A stretch of 64,000 nucleotides of DNA from an uncultured Eudoraea sp. (GCF_947260015.1 NZ_CAMYOM010000008.1:1-64000); one strand, 5' to 3'; shown: positions 1-11,077, counted from the stretch's first letter. The notes: generated by a model not told the origin, from the letters alone. Numbers and translations are program-made.

Positions 1-157
1 ATTAAATGGCATCTGTCAAATCTATTGGGCAATTACTTGAGATAAACTGTGTTTATAAAGGTTTTATAAAAGGGAATTGAATATGACTTTTATCATTTGC
101 TAAACATAATTCTTACCATACTTTAGAAAGATTAATAGAACATAAAAATAGAGCAAC

Positions 158-1522
158 ATGATAAAAAAAAGAATTTTGATCATGGGCGCTGCCGGCCGTG
201 ATTTCCACAACTTTAATACTGTTTACAGGAACAATGAGAATTTTGAAGTGGTAGCTTTTACCGCCGCTCAGATTCCGAATATTTTAAACCGTAAATATCC
301 AGCCTCACTGGCAGGGAAATTATATCCCGATGGCATTCCAATTTATGATGAAAAAGACCTTGTAAACTTAATTGTTGAACTTAAAGTTGATGATGTTATT
401 TTTTCATACTCGGATATCTCTTATGAACAGCTAATGCATAAAAGTGCATTGGTAAATACTGCAGGAGCAAATTTTGTCTTGTTAGGTAGAAAAGATACCT
501 CGGTTAAAAGCACTAAACCAATTATAAGTATTGGAGCTACCAGGACTGGTTGTGGTAAGAGTCAGACTGCCAGGCGCATAATTGAGATCCTTATTGACAA
601 TGGACTTAAGGTTGTGGCCATAAGACACCCAATGCCCTATGGAGATCTTGAGGCTCAGCGGGTACAGCGTTATGCCAATTTGAAGGACCTAGAGAAATAC
701 GACTGTACTATTGAAGAAATGGAAGAATACGAGCCGCACATTGTTAGAGGAAATGTCATTTATGCGGGGGTGGATTATGAAGATATTTTAAGGGCAGCTG
801 AGAATGATCCGGATGGTTGTGATATAATTGTATGGGATGGTGGTAACAATGATTTTCCATTCTATGAATCTGATTTGCATATTACCGTTACAGATCCTCA
901 TAGAGCAGGACATGGAATGAAATATTATCCCGGAGAAGTTACTTTAAAGATGTCTGATGTTGTTATCATAAATAAGATAGACAGCGCACACCCGAAAGAT
1001 ATCGATAAACTTCGAAGATTAATTACTCAAGTTGTTCCAAACGCAATTGTAATTGATGCTGCCTCACCAATAAGTGTTGCCGATCCTTCCGTAATACGAA
1101 ATAAAAGGGTGTTAGTGGTAGAGGATGGGCCAACATTGACTCATGGAGGTATGAAACTTGGAGCAGGTACTTTGGCTGCGGAAAAATTTGGAGCTTCTGA
1201 GATCGTAGACCCCAGACCATACCTTGTAGGACAATTGAAGGATACCTTTGAGACCTATCCGAAAATCGGAAAATTATTACCGGCTATGGGATATGGTGAT
1301 GACCAGCTCAGGGATTTGGAAGTGACAATAAATAGCTGTGATTGCGATGCAGTAGTTATTGGTACGCCCATAGATTTAAGCAGGATTATAAATATTAGAA
1401 AACCGAGCACGAGAGTTTTTTATGACCTGCAATCTATTGGGAAACCAAGCCTGGAAGAAGTGGTTGAGGAGTTTTTAATAAAGCACAATATAGAAACCGG
1501 GATAGAAGAAATGGTTGAATAG
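158..1522 (+). CDS. cyclic 2,3-diphosphoglycerate synthetase-like GTPase/P-loop protein
   Basis: 454-aa ORF; P-loop-like ISIGATRTGCGKSQTARR; overall resemblance to the cPGS family. Confidence 0.8.
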   Translation: MIKKRILIMGAAGRDFHNFNTVYRNNENFEVVAFTAAQIPNILNRKYPASLAGKLYPDGIPIYDEKDLVNLIVELKVDDVIFSYSDISYEQLMHKSALVNTAGANFVLLGRKDTSVKSTKPIISIGATRTGCGKSQTARRIIEILIDNGLKVVAIRHPMPYGDLEAQRVQRYANLKDLEKYDCTIEEMEEYEPHIVRGNVIYAGVDYEDILRAAENDPDGCDIIVWDGGNNDFPFYESDLHITVTDPHRAGHGMKYYPGEVTLKMSDVVIINKIDSAHPKDIDKLRRLITQVVPNAIVIDAASPISVADPSVIRNKRVLVVEDGPTLTHGGMKLGAGTLAAEKFGASEIVDPRPYLVGQLKDTFETYPKIGKLLPAMGYGDDQLRDLEVTINSCDCDAVVIGTPIDLSRIINIRKPSTRVFYDLQSIGKPSLEEVVEEFLIKHNIETGIEEMVE

Positions 1523-1554
1523 GTTTTAAAGATTTGTTATTTCTCTCAAAGAGT

Positions 1555-1588
1555 AGTAAAGAGTGCGAATGCACTCTTTACTTTTTTT
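1555..1588 (+). terminator. Rho-independent terminator downstream of the cPGS-like gene
   Basis: 12-bp perfect stem AGTAAAGAGTGC-gaat-GCACTCTTTACT followed by a T run. Confidence 0.9.
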
Positions 1589-3203
1589 GGGATTTGTCTG
1601 GTTGGAATGATAGATAAAGTTGTTGCAATTTTGCTGTTTTTTCCGGGGTTAAAGTAAAAAAGACATCAATAACTCCTTTCTCGGTATTTATTTTAAAACC
1701 ACCCCGTAGCTGATTATATGGCTCAATTTCTTCTGTGCTGAGAACAGCGCCCCCTTTGTCAAAAAATTCTTTTGCCTCTGCCATCCTGTGTTTACGCGAT
1801 TTGTCCATAAAAAAATTTTCGGCCAGCAGCTCCTTTTCCAATTCAGGACTCCAGGTTTGAATTAATTGTTCAACTTGCTGCTGTCGCTCTCTTAAAATAT
1901 CTGAAATGGGAAGTTTACGTGGCTGTAATTCCAAGGTTTCGAATAGTAATTTCTCTATCTTCCTCAGTGGCCATGGAGCAGTATAGGTAAGATTGCCAAA
2001 GGCCATTATCCCAATGCCGTAAACAGGATAAAATACATAATTACTCCCAAAACCGGGTAAAGCTCCGCCATGTCTTACTAGAGTTAGACCTTCGCAATTA
2101 GTGTGAATCCCCAATCCATATCCATATCCGGATACTGTTGCACATGGAGTATTGTTGAAGTCTGTGGCTTCTGTATTTAAATTTGGGAACCGAGGCGTAT
2201 GCATTTCTCTTAGTGTACTTCGTTTAACAGGTCCTTTATCTGTATCGCTTCTGGGCGGCCACGCAGAAAGGTGAAAGCTAACATATTTGCTAAAGTCTTC
2301 TATAGAAGTTATTAATCCTCCCATTGCACCGTAAGATCCATCATGAAGCATGGGTTCCAGTTTCCATTGATCATCTTCCCATCTATATCCAATAGCTAAT
2401 TGTTCCTTTGGAATTTTATCATATTCCCAGTAGGTATGCTTCATTTCAAGGGGTAGTAAAATATTCTCTGTGATATATTGCTGATAGGACATTCCGGAAA
2501 CACGGCTAATAATATTGCCCAACAAAGCATATCCTGTATTACTGTACTCAAATGTATAGGAGGGAGGGTTAGAAAATGCAATGCCTTCTTCAACAAGATT
2601 CAGGAGCATTTGATCAGACTCATCTAATTGACGGTCCCCCCAGGGATTATCTTCCGGGAAGCCAGCGGTCATTGTCATGAGGTTTTCAATATCAATGACA
2701 GGAGAATCAGATGTAAGGTATTCCAAACCTGACATTTCCGGAATATAATTAGCGACCGGATCACTAAGGGATAATTTCCCTTCATCCCTCAGGTTTAGTA
2801 TGGCCATAGCCGTAAAGCTTTTGCTCATAGATGCAATGCGGAATTGAGATTTGATGGTAGCGGGCAGTTCCTTGGAAATATCAAGCAGTCCGGTAGCCCC
2901 TGCAACAATAAGTTCATTATCTACTACTATGCCGTATGCAACCCCTGGTATATTGCGTTCTAAGGTATGTGCTTCAATTAGTTCCTGCATTTGCGTAGCA
3001 ATGCTCTTTATCTTTTCCACACGATTGTCATTGGAGAAAACAGGAGGGCTATAGGATGTGGAGACGGATTTGGAAGCTGAATCAATTTTTTGATCTGTTG
3101 TTTGAGGTGAGTTACATGAAATTAGCAGTGAAAGTAAAAAGAAGGGGATGAAATGCTGTTTAGAAATTGTCATTGTCTGTTTAATTTTTACCTTTTTCGT
3201 CAA
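1578..3203 (-). CDS. serine hydrolase, beta-lactamase family (class C-like), lipoprotein
   Basis: SxxK-type motif SMSKSFTAMA, YSNTGYALLG, lipobox-like LLISCN; the true start may be an internal Met. Confidence 0.85.
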   Translation of the reverse strand: MTKKVKIKQTMTISKQHFIPFFLLSLLISCNSPQTTDQKIDSASKSVSTSYSPPVFSNDNRVEKIKSIATQMQELIEAHTLERNIPGVAYGIVVDNELIVAGATGLLDISKELPATIKSQFRIASMSKSFTAMAILNLRDEGKLSLSDPVANYIPEMSGLEYLTSDSPVIDIENLMTMTAGFPEDNPWGDRQLDESDQMLLNLVEEGIAFSNPPSYTFEYSNTGYALLGNIISRVSGMSYQQYITENILLPLEMKHTYWEYDKIPKEQLAIGYRWEDDQWKLEPMLHDGSYGAMGGLITSIEDFSKYVSFHLSAWPPRSDTDKGPVKRSTLREMHTPRFPNLNTEATDFNNTPCATVSGYGYGLGIHTNCEGLTLVRHGGALPGFGSNYVFYPVYGIGIMAFGNLTYTAPWPLRKIEKLLFETLELQPRKLPISDILRERQQQVEQLIQTWSPELEKELLAENFFMDKSRKHRMAEAKEFFDKGGAVLSTEEIEPYNQLRGGFKINTEKGVIDVFFTLTPEKTAKLQQLYLSFQPDKSQKK

Positions 3204-4095
3204 TATTTACCATCGGAATTCTCACTATTTCGACGGTTGCGGAAGCCAACATAACTTTACCATTGGTTTTTTCAAACTCTTTACCAATCAAATCATTTAA
3301 AATATGTTTTGTAACCCTCCTTTTTTTATAATCTACAATGTACCTCAGATTAAACTCGATCCAATTATCGGTCATGGTTATGGCCAGAGTAGGTTCTACC
3401 TTAGCATCTTCGATATAATATCGCTCAACAACATCTTTCCATTTGGCTATAGATTTCGCTACATATTCAGACAAATTTTCAGTTGCTACTTTGATAACAA
3501 TATCTTTTGCCAAATCAATATCTGATCCATACCTAATAGGTAGATTAAATTCGTCCCAAATAAAAGGGAAATCCATAGAATAATTATAGATGGGGCCTTT
3601 AAAAACAAATGCATTGCTCAATTTAATTATTCTTCCGCTGTAATTGTCACTACTAACCCATTCCCCAATTTCCATCATTGTAGTATAAATACTGTCTATA
3701 TCAATAACATCACCTTTAATTCCATTTATCTCTATTCTATCACCAGGTTTGTAAACTTTTACAAAAAAAATGTACAAAGACCCCGCAATACTTAAGATTA
3801 GCTCCTGTAGGGTAATTGCAATCCCTGCCGATAAAAGTCCGATAGCTAAGGTAAAGTCCTTAATATTCCCTGTAAAATAGGAGAGCGTTAAAATAATCAG
3901 GATCAAATAACCAATCACTTCTATTCCTTTTTGAGACTTATATTTAACCTTAGTGTTTGGTAAATTCTTACGAATGAATCTTCTCAGGAATTGAATGAAC
4001 CCAATTACCAATAGTACCAGGACAATATATTTTAAAAATATTGCTGTAGAAGGATGAGCTTCCAACCATTGTTTAATGAGCTCCAAATATTTCAT
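3181..4095 (-). CDS. mechanosensitive ion channel family protein (MscS-like)
   Basis: TM segments followed by a beta domain: GDRIEINGIKGDVIDIDSIYTTMMEIGEW. Confidence 0.85.
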   Translation of the reverse strand: MKYLELIKQWLEAHPSTAIFLKYIVLVLLVIGFIQFLRRFIRKNLPNTKVKYKSQKGIEVIGYLILIILTLSYFTGNIKDFTLAIGLLSAGIAITLQELILSIAGSLYIFFVKVYKPGDRIEINGIKGDVIDIDSIYTTMMEIGEWVSSDNYSGRIIKLSNAFVFKGPIYNYSMDFPFIWDEFNLPIRYGSDIDLAKDIVIKVATENLSEYVAKSIAKWKDVVERYYIEDAKVEPTLAITMTDNWIEFNLRYIVDYKKRRVTKHILNDLIGKEFEKTNGKVMLASATVEIVRIPMVNIDEKGKN

Positions 4096-4157
4096 AGTTT
4101 TAAAATTATTTCATTATAGCCATCATGATCTTGATAATTGGTAGCATTATTATATTC

Positions 4158-4457
4158 TTAAAAGTCATTCTCATAAAGGCGTAACCTATTATGTAGTGTG
4201 TTCAATTCATTTTGTAAACTATCTATTTTATTTAGCAAATTGAAAACCGCATCTATTCCTTCAGTATTTATATTTAATTCCTGGTGGATTCTAATCATTT
4301 TTTCCACATCACTAATTTTATCCTGATGAAGATAGGAAGTTTGTTCAAGAGTTGTGATGCTAATTAAGCCCTCTTCATGGAGTTCATCAAAAAATGAAAT
4401 TTCCACACTGTAATGTTCACATAACTGGACAATTGGTATAAAATCTTTTCGCTTCAT
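4158..4457 (-). CDS. cbpM: chaperone modulator CbpM family
   Basis: 99-aa MerR-like helical protein directly downstream of a CbpA-type DnaJ. Confidence 0.75.
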   Translation of the reverse strand: MKRKDFIPIVQLCEHYSVEISFFDELHEEGLISITTLEQTSYLHQDKISDVEKMIRIHQELNINTEGIDAVFNLLNKIDSLQNELNTLHNRLRLYENDF

Positions 4458-4459
4458 AT

Positions 4460-5347
4460 CTATCTTAGTTTTGCCAATTCCTTAATTAATTCCTTTTCCT
4501 TATCTGAAAGATTTGTTGGTATTTTTATCTGATAAGTAATGTACAGATCACCAAAATGACCTTCTTTTTTATATACCGGAAAGCCTTTACCTTTTAATTT
4601 TACCTTAGTCAGGTTCTTTGTTTCCGGCTTCACATTTAGCTTTACTTTTCCATCAAAGGTGTCAATAACTACCTCCCCTCCCAATAAGGCTTTATACAAG
4701 TCCAGATCTATGGTAGCGTAGAGGTTGTCTTTATCACGTTTAAATTTCGAGTGATTTGAGATGGAGAATTTAATATGTAAATCTCCCCTTGGTCCGCCAT
4801 TAATCCCTTCGCCACCATGCCCCTTAATTTTGATTACCTGCCCGTTCTTAACCCCTGCCGGAATAGTTAACCTGATATTCTTACCATTTACTGTAAGTGT
4901 ACGTTTGTGGGTGCGATAGACATCTTTCAATTCAAGCTGTAGTTCCGCATTATAGTCCTGTCCTCTAAATTGTACATTTCTGCCTCGACTTTCTGCAGAT
5001 CTCCCTCCAAACATGGAACTAAAGAAATCTGAAAAGTCTTGCTCCGAATATTGGGCAGAGCCTCCTCGACGGCTGCTACTTTGATATTGCTGCTGCTGCT
5101 GTGCTTTTTCAAATTCTTCTGCATGTTTCCAATCCTTGCCGTATTTATCATATTTTTTTCGATTTTCCGGGTTACTTAGGACTTCGTTGGCTTCATTTAT
5201 TTCCTTGAATTTCTTTTCTGCTTCTTTATCGTCCGGATTTAGATCAGGATGGTATTTTCGGGCCATTTTCCGATAGGCTTTTTTAATATCCTTATCATTG
5301 GCCTTCTTATCAATTCCCAATACTTTATAATAATCTATATAGGTCAT
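4460..5347 (-). CDS. cbpA: DnaJ-family co-chaperone, CbpA-like
   Basis: J-domain with HPD ([10 protein letters not shown]) plus DnaJ C-terminal domain, no zinc finger. Confidence 0.9.
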   Translation of the reverse strand: MTYIDYYKVLGIDKKANDKDIKKAYRKMARKYHPDLNPDDKEAEKKFKEINEANEVLSNPENRKKYDKYGKDWKHAEEFEKAQQQQQYQSSSRRGGSAQYSEQDFSDFFSSMFGGRSAESRGRNVQFRGQDYNAELQLELKDVYRTHKRTLTVNGKNIRLTIPAGVKNGQVIKIKGHGGEGINGGPRGDLHIKFSISNHSKFKRDKDNLYATIDLDLYKALLGGEVVIDTFDGKVKLNVKPETKNLTKVKLKGKGFPVYKKEGHFGDLYITYQIKIPTNLSDKEKELIKELAKLR

Positions 5348-5415
5348 ATTTTTTTCCGAAATTAAATTTTGTCAACGGGTTCGAAATTATTTAGCATTAA
5401 TAGCTTTTAACTGAT

Positions 5416-5973
5416 TTACTTCCATTTTAAGCGCCTAACTCCAACTATAATAATAATTACAATCAATATCAAGAAGAATAGCGTTGTCGACAGGCTCTTT
5501 ATAAGAGTAAAAATGTTTGTAACGTTTACCTGAGTCATTGATAAATCTGGAAAATCATTTAGCATGGTGATTATTCCAAAATTCTCCAGATAGTCCGCTA
5601 TTCCGGCAATAATGGGAACCAGGCATAAATAGAAAAAGGGTGTATTTAATTTATCCAATTTTTTCAGGAAATAGGCAATTAACAGGGAGTAGGTCATTCC
5701 AAAAAGGAAAGGATATATCATATCAACAGGGATCTGATTAAATAAATAAACTTCTCGGCCTTCTTCTCCTAGTTTGTTAAAAAGCTCACTTACATATTCA
5801 AAATCATATCCTTGTGGCATCATATCCAATAATTTCATACCACCAGCAAAGGCAACAGTTTTTGGAATGGTCACAAAAAGCATAAATGCATATACAAGAT
5901 TGGTAAGAAAGAACAGAAAGGCGACTTTTTTCCCTGTTATATTTTCTGATATGATTTTTCTTAGCTTATTCAC
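5416..5973 (-). CDS. hypothetical integral membrane protein
   Basis: ORF with several predicted TM helices. Confidence 0.6.
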   Translation of the reverse strand: MNKLRKIISENITGKKVAFLFFLTNLVYAFMLFVTIPKTVAFAGGMKLLDMMPQGYDFEYVSELFNKLGEEGREVYLFNQIPVDMIYPFLFGMTYSLLIAYFLKKLDKLNTPFFYLCLVPIIAGIADYLENFGIITMLNDFPDLSMTQVNVTNIFTLIKSLSTTLFFLILIVIIIIVGVRRLKWK

Positions 5974-6147
5974 CGGACATTGAATTTGAACCTTCTATGC
6001 TTCTATAAATTGGTCTTTTTTTTGGTTTTTATATACTTAAAATATCCAGAAAACTCTAAGTATAGCAATAATAAATCCCTTGGTCATTTGGTTGGTTAAT
6101 GGCACTATTAAAGGTAGAAAAATAGTTTGGTTTATTCGTTCTAATTA

Positions 6148-6531
6148 TCAATACATAGTATTGTTATTTGCCGAAGTCTTGGGTATCTGTTGCATGGAAT
6201 CCCAATGTTCCACAATTTTACCATTTGCATCAAATCTAAAGAAGTCCATGGTAACATATTCCTCCTCATCAGGCCACATCTGATGTGTATGAAGGGCAAT
6301 CAAATCTCCTTCAGCTACAGATCTGACAAACTCAATTGATTTATCGGGGTATTCACCGGCCATGCGATTGAAATACTCAATAAAGGGTTGGGGCCCATCT
6401 CCAACCAAGGGGTTATGCTGTATGTATTCTGCGCCTACGTATAACTCTACAGCTTTTTTTGGATTGCCGTTATAGGCCATTTCGTAAAATGCGATGGCAT
6501 TTTTTCTATTTTGATTTAATTTTTCACTCAT
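6148..6531 (-). CDS. nuclear transport factor 2 / SnoaL-like protein
   Basis: YIQHNPLVGDGPQPFIEYF, HWDSMQQIP: SnoaL-like pattern. Confidence 0.8.
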   Translation of the reverse strand: MSEKLNQNRKNAIAFYEMAYNGNPKKAVELYVGAEYIQHNPLVGDGPQPFIEYFNRMAGEYPDKSIEFVRSVAEGDLIALHTHQMWPDEEEYVTMDFFRFDANGKIVEHWDSMQQIPKTSANNNTMY

Positions 6532-6567
6532 CTTAGTTTGTTTTTTAAATTCCTTAAGAGCGATAAT

Positions 6568-8139
6568 TTATTTTGTTTCTTGAGATAGGGGAACAAATCT
6601 TGCCTTTAAATCAGGATCTTTCATATCCTTGTCTAAAGGGTACATAGGCCTAATAATGTGCTTATAGCCAAGTCGTTCTAAATCCTGGTCAACACCTCCG
6701 GGGGTAAGCGCCATGATCCAGCCGCCCCTCATATTATATAACTCCGGCACCAGATAGCCTATTTTAACGACAACAATATCAGATTCCCGTGGATTCAATT
6801 CCAATCGGGTAAAATCGGCTTCTTTATGATATGGTTTACGCTTCTTCGTTACAATGACGTCCACACTTCCTACCCTAACTACTACTTCGGTCTCTGCATG
6901 TAGGTCACCATGTTCAATGGCCATAATAATTCCCTCAAGCTCAACAGGTCCTGCGTATCTGTCATCTACCATCGCCCCGACAGGGGCTTTGATAGGATCG
7001 CCCACTTTTAATTCTCTGGCCTTTTCAATTAGTTCTGGTCCTGGAATTGAGGCATAAATAAGTGAGGGCCCATTATTTGATTTAAATTCTTTACGCGCCA
7101 GTATTTCTTTTAATGTCCAGCTAACATCTCCTGCGCCCCCAGCGGTAGGGTTATCTCCCATATCACTAATTATAAAAGGTTTCTTTTTGCTGGCAATGGC
7201 CATGTCAAGACTTTCTGATAAAGTGGCGGTAGGGGCCACAAATTCAAATTCTGACCTGACCAGCCAAAAATGCTGTGCTAACTTTTCCGCGGCATCACCC
7301 ACTTCTTTTTTATTATCTCCTGTAACCATTACCACGGCATGGTTGCGAACTTCGTCTGCCCATGCATATCCGATCCAGATGGCAGCATCAATAACTCCTT
7401 CACTTTTGGTAGCATCAGGGAGCATAGCGTACAAGCTTTTTGCCGGTTCTATCCTTGTACTGGTTTTTTCTCCGGGCAACAAGATGGGAACAGGTATCCA
7501 TGCTTTATATTTTGGTTTCCCTTTCCCTTTTTCTAATCTGTTTAAGAGATTATCAACTGCACGTTTTTTAGATTGAATGGCATCCTCGTGGGGTGCCATA
7601 CGGTAGCATGTTATAAGGTCGGAGTTTTGAGCCAGACGCCAGGAAACGTTACCATGTAAATCCATGGAGGTAGAAATTAAGGTTTCATATCCTACTACTT
7701 CACGAACGCGAAGGATAAAGTCGCCCTCCGGATCTTCTAGTCCTACAACACTCATAGCGCCGTGAATATCAAAAAATAAACCATCATAAGGGCCATTTTC
7801 CTTAAGCATGGCAAGAGTTTTTGACACAAGTGATTCATAGGCTTCCCTGGTGACAATCCCGCCCGGAAGGGCATGTGCCCTTAAGGTAGGAATCCATTCG
7901 GCCCGCTTTCGGTTAACTGAATCTTCAGAAAGAAACGGATAAAAGGAGAAAACGTCTTCTGCTACCCTGGCATGGAATGCTTCTTCATGGGTTAGAGCAG
8001 GAGAAAAGGTGCTTGACTCTATAGCTAATCCTGCAATTGCAATGCGAGGCAACTTTTTATTTACTTCCTCCTTCTCTTTGGTTTGTTTGCATGCAAAAAC
8101 AAATAATAGAGGTATTATAAAGAGAAAACTGTTTTTCAT
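6568..8139 (-). CDS. M81 family metallopeptidase (MlrC-like), lipoprotein
   Basis: GLAIESSTFSP N-terminus, FFDIHGAMSV, DMGDNPTAGGAGD. Confidence 0.9.
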   Translation of the reverse strand: MKNSFLFIIPLLFVFACKQTKEKEEVNKKLPRIAIAGLAIESSTFSPALTHEEAFHARVAEDVFSFYPFLSEDSVNRKRAEWIPTLRAHALPGGIVTREAYESLVSKTLAMLKENGPYDGLFFDIHGAMSVVGLEDPEGDFILRVREVVGYETLISTSMDLHGNVSWRLAQNSDLITCYRMAPHEDAIQSKKRAVDNLLNRLEKGKGKPKYKAWIPVPILLPGEKTSTRIEPAKSLYAMLPDATKSEGVIDAAIWIGYAWADEVRNHAVVMVTGDNKKEVGDAAEKLAQHFWLVRSEFEFVAPTATLSESLDMAIASKKKPFIISDMGDNPTAGGAGDVSWTLKEILARKEFKSNNGPSLIYASIPGPELIEKARELKVGDPIKAPVGAMVDDRYAGPVELEGIIMAIEHGDLHAETEVVVRVGSVDVIVTKKRKPYHKEADFTRLELNPRESDIVVVKIGYLVPELYNMRGGWIMALTPGGVDQDLERLGYKHIIRPMYPLDKDMKDPDLKARFVPLSQETK

Positions 8140-8290
8140 ACAAAGCTATTTTGGTTAATAATCTAAATGTACAACAGGATTTTAAAAAAGAAGAAATTAT
8201 TAAAAATTCAATTGGATAAAAATTCGAGGAGATATTGGGATAATTCTACGGAATACTATAATCAAGTGATTAAACTACTGACTAATAGTT

Positions 8291-9007
8291 TTAATCTTTC
8301 ACGATTCCCAGCTCTGTATCTATTAATTTTATAATTGTATCTATTTCGCGCAAGGCCTTATTATAAACTGAGTCCTTTGCAGAAGTCAGATAAATACTTT
8401 CCACAAAAATATTTTGCATTTCCACCTCATAAAGTTTTTCAGGTTTTACGGCTTTAAAAGCATCAAAATTTACTACCCCTCTTAGCGTTGGAGATAATTC
8501 ATTAATAATAATCTCCCAGTGAATAGTTTCCAGCTTGTTGGCATAGATGTACGTAGTTTCCAATTGTTGAATTAAGCTGGTAATCTCATCGTTCTTAAGA
8601 AGCTTTATGTTTCCGCTATTAACCAGGGTCTCATAAATATTACCACTACTATTAAAATCGGAATACTGAGACAATCCCATGGCAATTAGGGCCAGGGAAT
8701 CTGATTTAGTAAAATCTTGTGCTCTGATTATTTTGTTAGCATGTTTGTAAGTAGCGGAGAAATAGTTATTAAATGCCTTAGCATCGGTAAGCTCCTTTCT
8801 GTCATCTTCAATCTGCCGTTTAATATTCCGATAAGACTTTTTTTCCTCTTCCTTTTCTATCCGCCGATTATTCCAATTATTGATTTGCAAAGCTATCAGA
8901 ATCCCAATGACCACTAGAATAATTTCACCAAAGGCATAGAACAGGTATTTTGTAAACTTGTTTTCTGTTAATAATTGTTTCCTTGTATTTCTGAAAAACT
9001 TTATCAT
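8291..9007 (-). CDS. DUF6090-like membrane-anchored protein
   Basis: MIKFFRNTRKQLLTENKFTKYLFYAFGEIILVVIGILIALQINNWN signature N-terminus. Confidence 0.8.
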   Translation of the reverse strand: MIKFFRNTRKQLLTENKFTKYLFYAFGEIILVVIGILIALQINNWNNRRIEKEEEKKSYRNIKRQIEDDRKELTDAKAFNNYFSATYKHANKIIRAQDFTKSDSLALIAMGLSQYSDFNSSGNIYETLVNSGNIKLLKNDEITSLIQQLETTYIYANKLETIHWEIIINELSPTLRGVVNFDAFKAVKPEKLYEVEMQNIFVESIYLTSAKDSVYNKALREIDTIIKLIDTELGIVKD

Positions 9008-9082
9008 CTATTTCATCTTTGACACTTCCCGGGAAAGTTAGTGACCGTATGGAATTTGAAAAAACGGAAAACTAAAATTAAC

Positions 9083-9259
9083 CTAAGCTTTTCTGGAAGA
9101 CAAAATTGCTGTTAGTACTAATCCAAATCCAATGCCGGCGATCAGGCAAGCCACGAACCAAATAGGAGAGGTTTGTAGAAAGAATAGGCCAACTCCCAAA
9201 CCAATAAGCGTAGTTCCACCAATAGCCCAAGAACTTTTATCTTTTTTATCGGAAGTCAT
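9083..9259 (-). CDS. small hypothetical membrane protein (58 aa), absent from the supplied ORF track
   Basis: Translated by hand: MTSDKKDKSSWAIGGTTLIGLGVGLFFLQTSPIWFVACLIAGIGFGLVLTAILSSRKA*; two TM helices; antisense to the spurious ORF 9132..9317. Confidence 0.7.
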   Translation of the reverse strand: MTSDKKDKSSWAIGGTTLIGLGVGLFFLQTSPIWFVACLIAGIGFGLVLTAILSSRKA

Positions 9260-9419
9260 AATTTATTATTTGGTATTAAGCCTAAAAGGTAAGAGTTTGA
9301 CAAAGAAGGAAATATGACATTTATCATGCTAAAAAAGCCAGATAGTGTAGTGGAATAAAGTTAGAAAAGATGGGTAGAAAAAGCGATTGATTCTAACAAT
9401 GGCCTATTGAAAATAAAAC

Positions 9420-10202
9420 TTATTTAACGTCTTTTTGCATACTTTTCTGCACTGAAATCATTGATTGTTGTCCTACTTTAAATAATCCTTTTTGAGGGCG
9501 GTTAAGATCAGCAATAAGTGTAGTAAGGGCAGCGAACGCCAATATCATTGGAATTACAGCAATCAAACCCCTTGGTTTGGTAAAACCTGCCTTAATACCA
9601 ATTGTTGTCATGGTCATGAAGGAGATGGCCAGCAGTGTTATCCAAATGCTAAGGGGAATTCGATTACGCAAACCTGCAGTGACTCGATTTTCATGCAGGT
9701 CAATGATTTTATTGATAGATTGAATCATCATTGAGGTATTTGTATTGGGTTTAGCTAAGGCTGCCGCCGATACTTCACTCCATAAAAGATTATGAAGCTC
9801 AACCGATTTAAGGAGTTCATTGTTGATATTTGTACTGTTTACTGCCCGGAGACGGGTGTCAACATATTGTCTTAATAATTGCTTAACTTCTGTTTTGTAT
9901 TTCGAATCAATAAGGTCCGCCCTCAGGTAAGCGGTTCCAATTTCGTTGGCTTCCTCAAGAACGTATTGTTTACGCTGACTAAATTGTTCTGTGGCAATGG
10001 AAAATGTAAAAGCCATGAGGAATCCCAATAATCCAATTAATCCGCCAATAACTGGTGCTAGAGTAGCGGGTTCCACCTCTTCTTTAATTCCTTTAGAACG
10101 CCTGCTAATTTGATAACCAATCTCAAAAGCGATTAGCATCAAAATACAAATACCAAAGTAAATATAATAGATGGGTATGGAATCAAAAATTGAAGTAGTC
10201 AT
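9420..10202 (-). CDS. DUF4239-like (bestrophin-like domain) membrane protein
   Basis: TM architecture and FSIATEQFSQRKQYVLEEANEIGTAYLRADLI. Confidence 0.75.
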   Translation of the reverse strand: MTTSIFDSIPIYYIYFGICILMLIAFEIGYQISRRSKGIKEEVEPATLAPVIGGLIGLLGFLMAFTFSIATEQFSQRKQYVLEEANEIGTAYLRADLIDSKYKTEVKQLLRQYVDTRLRAVNSTNINNELLKSVELHNLLWSEVSAAALAKPNTNTSMMIQSINKIIDLHENRVTAGLRNRIPLSIWITLLAISFMTMTTIGIKAGFTKPRGLIAVIPMILAFAALTTLIADLNRPQKGLFKVGQQSMISVQKSMQKDVK

Positions 10203-10407
10203 ATTTTCTATTATTGGTAATACTCCGTTTGTGTTTAACTATTATTCTATTAAGTTTTAAATTCTCTTGAATTTTCTTATAAAAATGCAAGTAAACCTAA
10301 TTGTAAAAGTACATGTACAAAGGATAAGGGCAAAATAATAGTATTGGTAACATTTAAACTAAATAATTGTATATATAAAGCATATGATTTTTCATTCCAA
10401 ATTTTAC

Positions 10408-11013
10408 TCAAAAAGATGATTGGTTAACTTGCCCATTCAGAATCTTCTTCGCGTCTAATCCCAATTTTTTATAGATTTTCATTGCGCTTAACTCTGGTAA
10501 ATCCAGTATTTTAAGACGCTCATTTTTGACAAAAAAGACATCCCCGGACATTGGGTTTGGAGCACCCGGAATATACACAGAACACAATTCGTCATCAATC
10601 TTATCCATTAAAAAACCAATCTGCCAGACTTCTTCTATATTTACCAGTACGACATCTTTTAAATCATCAGATTCAATTCCTGCAGCAGATTCGGTCATAC
10701 CTTTTAACAAAGTATAACCAGGTATATGCGAAAGAATATTAGTTTCAATCCATTTCCTCAACTCTTTTATTTTTTTTGTATTGGCAAATAAACCAGCTAT
10801 AAAGCAGACCAATAAAAGTATAAGTAACGCGATTATTCTGGATATGGTAATTCCGCCGATTGCTTCAATGGGAATTTTATCCGCGATAGGTGCAACTAAT
10901 TTTCGAAAAACATCCAGAACCTTAACTATAATTAAAGCAAGCAATACCAAGGGGATTACAAAAAACAATCCTCCAATCAGAGTTGTTTTAATAAAAGACG
11001 TAATATTTTTCAT
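10408..11013 (-). CDS. DUF502 domain-containing membrane protein
   Basis: GGLFFVIPLVLLALIIVKVLD and PGAPNPMSGDVFFV motifs. Confidence 0.85.
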   Translation of the reverse strand: MKNITSFIKTTLIGGLFFVIPLVLLALIIVKVLDVFRKLVAPIADKIPIEAIGGITISRIIALLILLLVCFIAGLFANTKKIKELRKWIETNILSHIPGYTLLKGMTESAAGIESDDLKDVVLVNIEEVWQIGFLMDKIDDELCSVYIPGAPNPMSGDVFFVKNERLKILDLPELSAMKIYKKLGLDAKKILNGQVNQSSF

Positions 11014-11077
11014 AAGAGCTATTTTTGTGGTAGTACGAAATATAAAAATAATAAGTTCAATTTTGTAAATTTTTTAT

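Noticed and set aside
9132-9317. 61-aa plus-strand ORF
   Set aside because: Antisense to a more convincing 58-aa membrane protein ORF (9083..9259).
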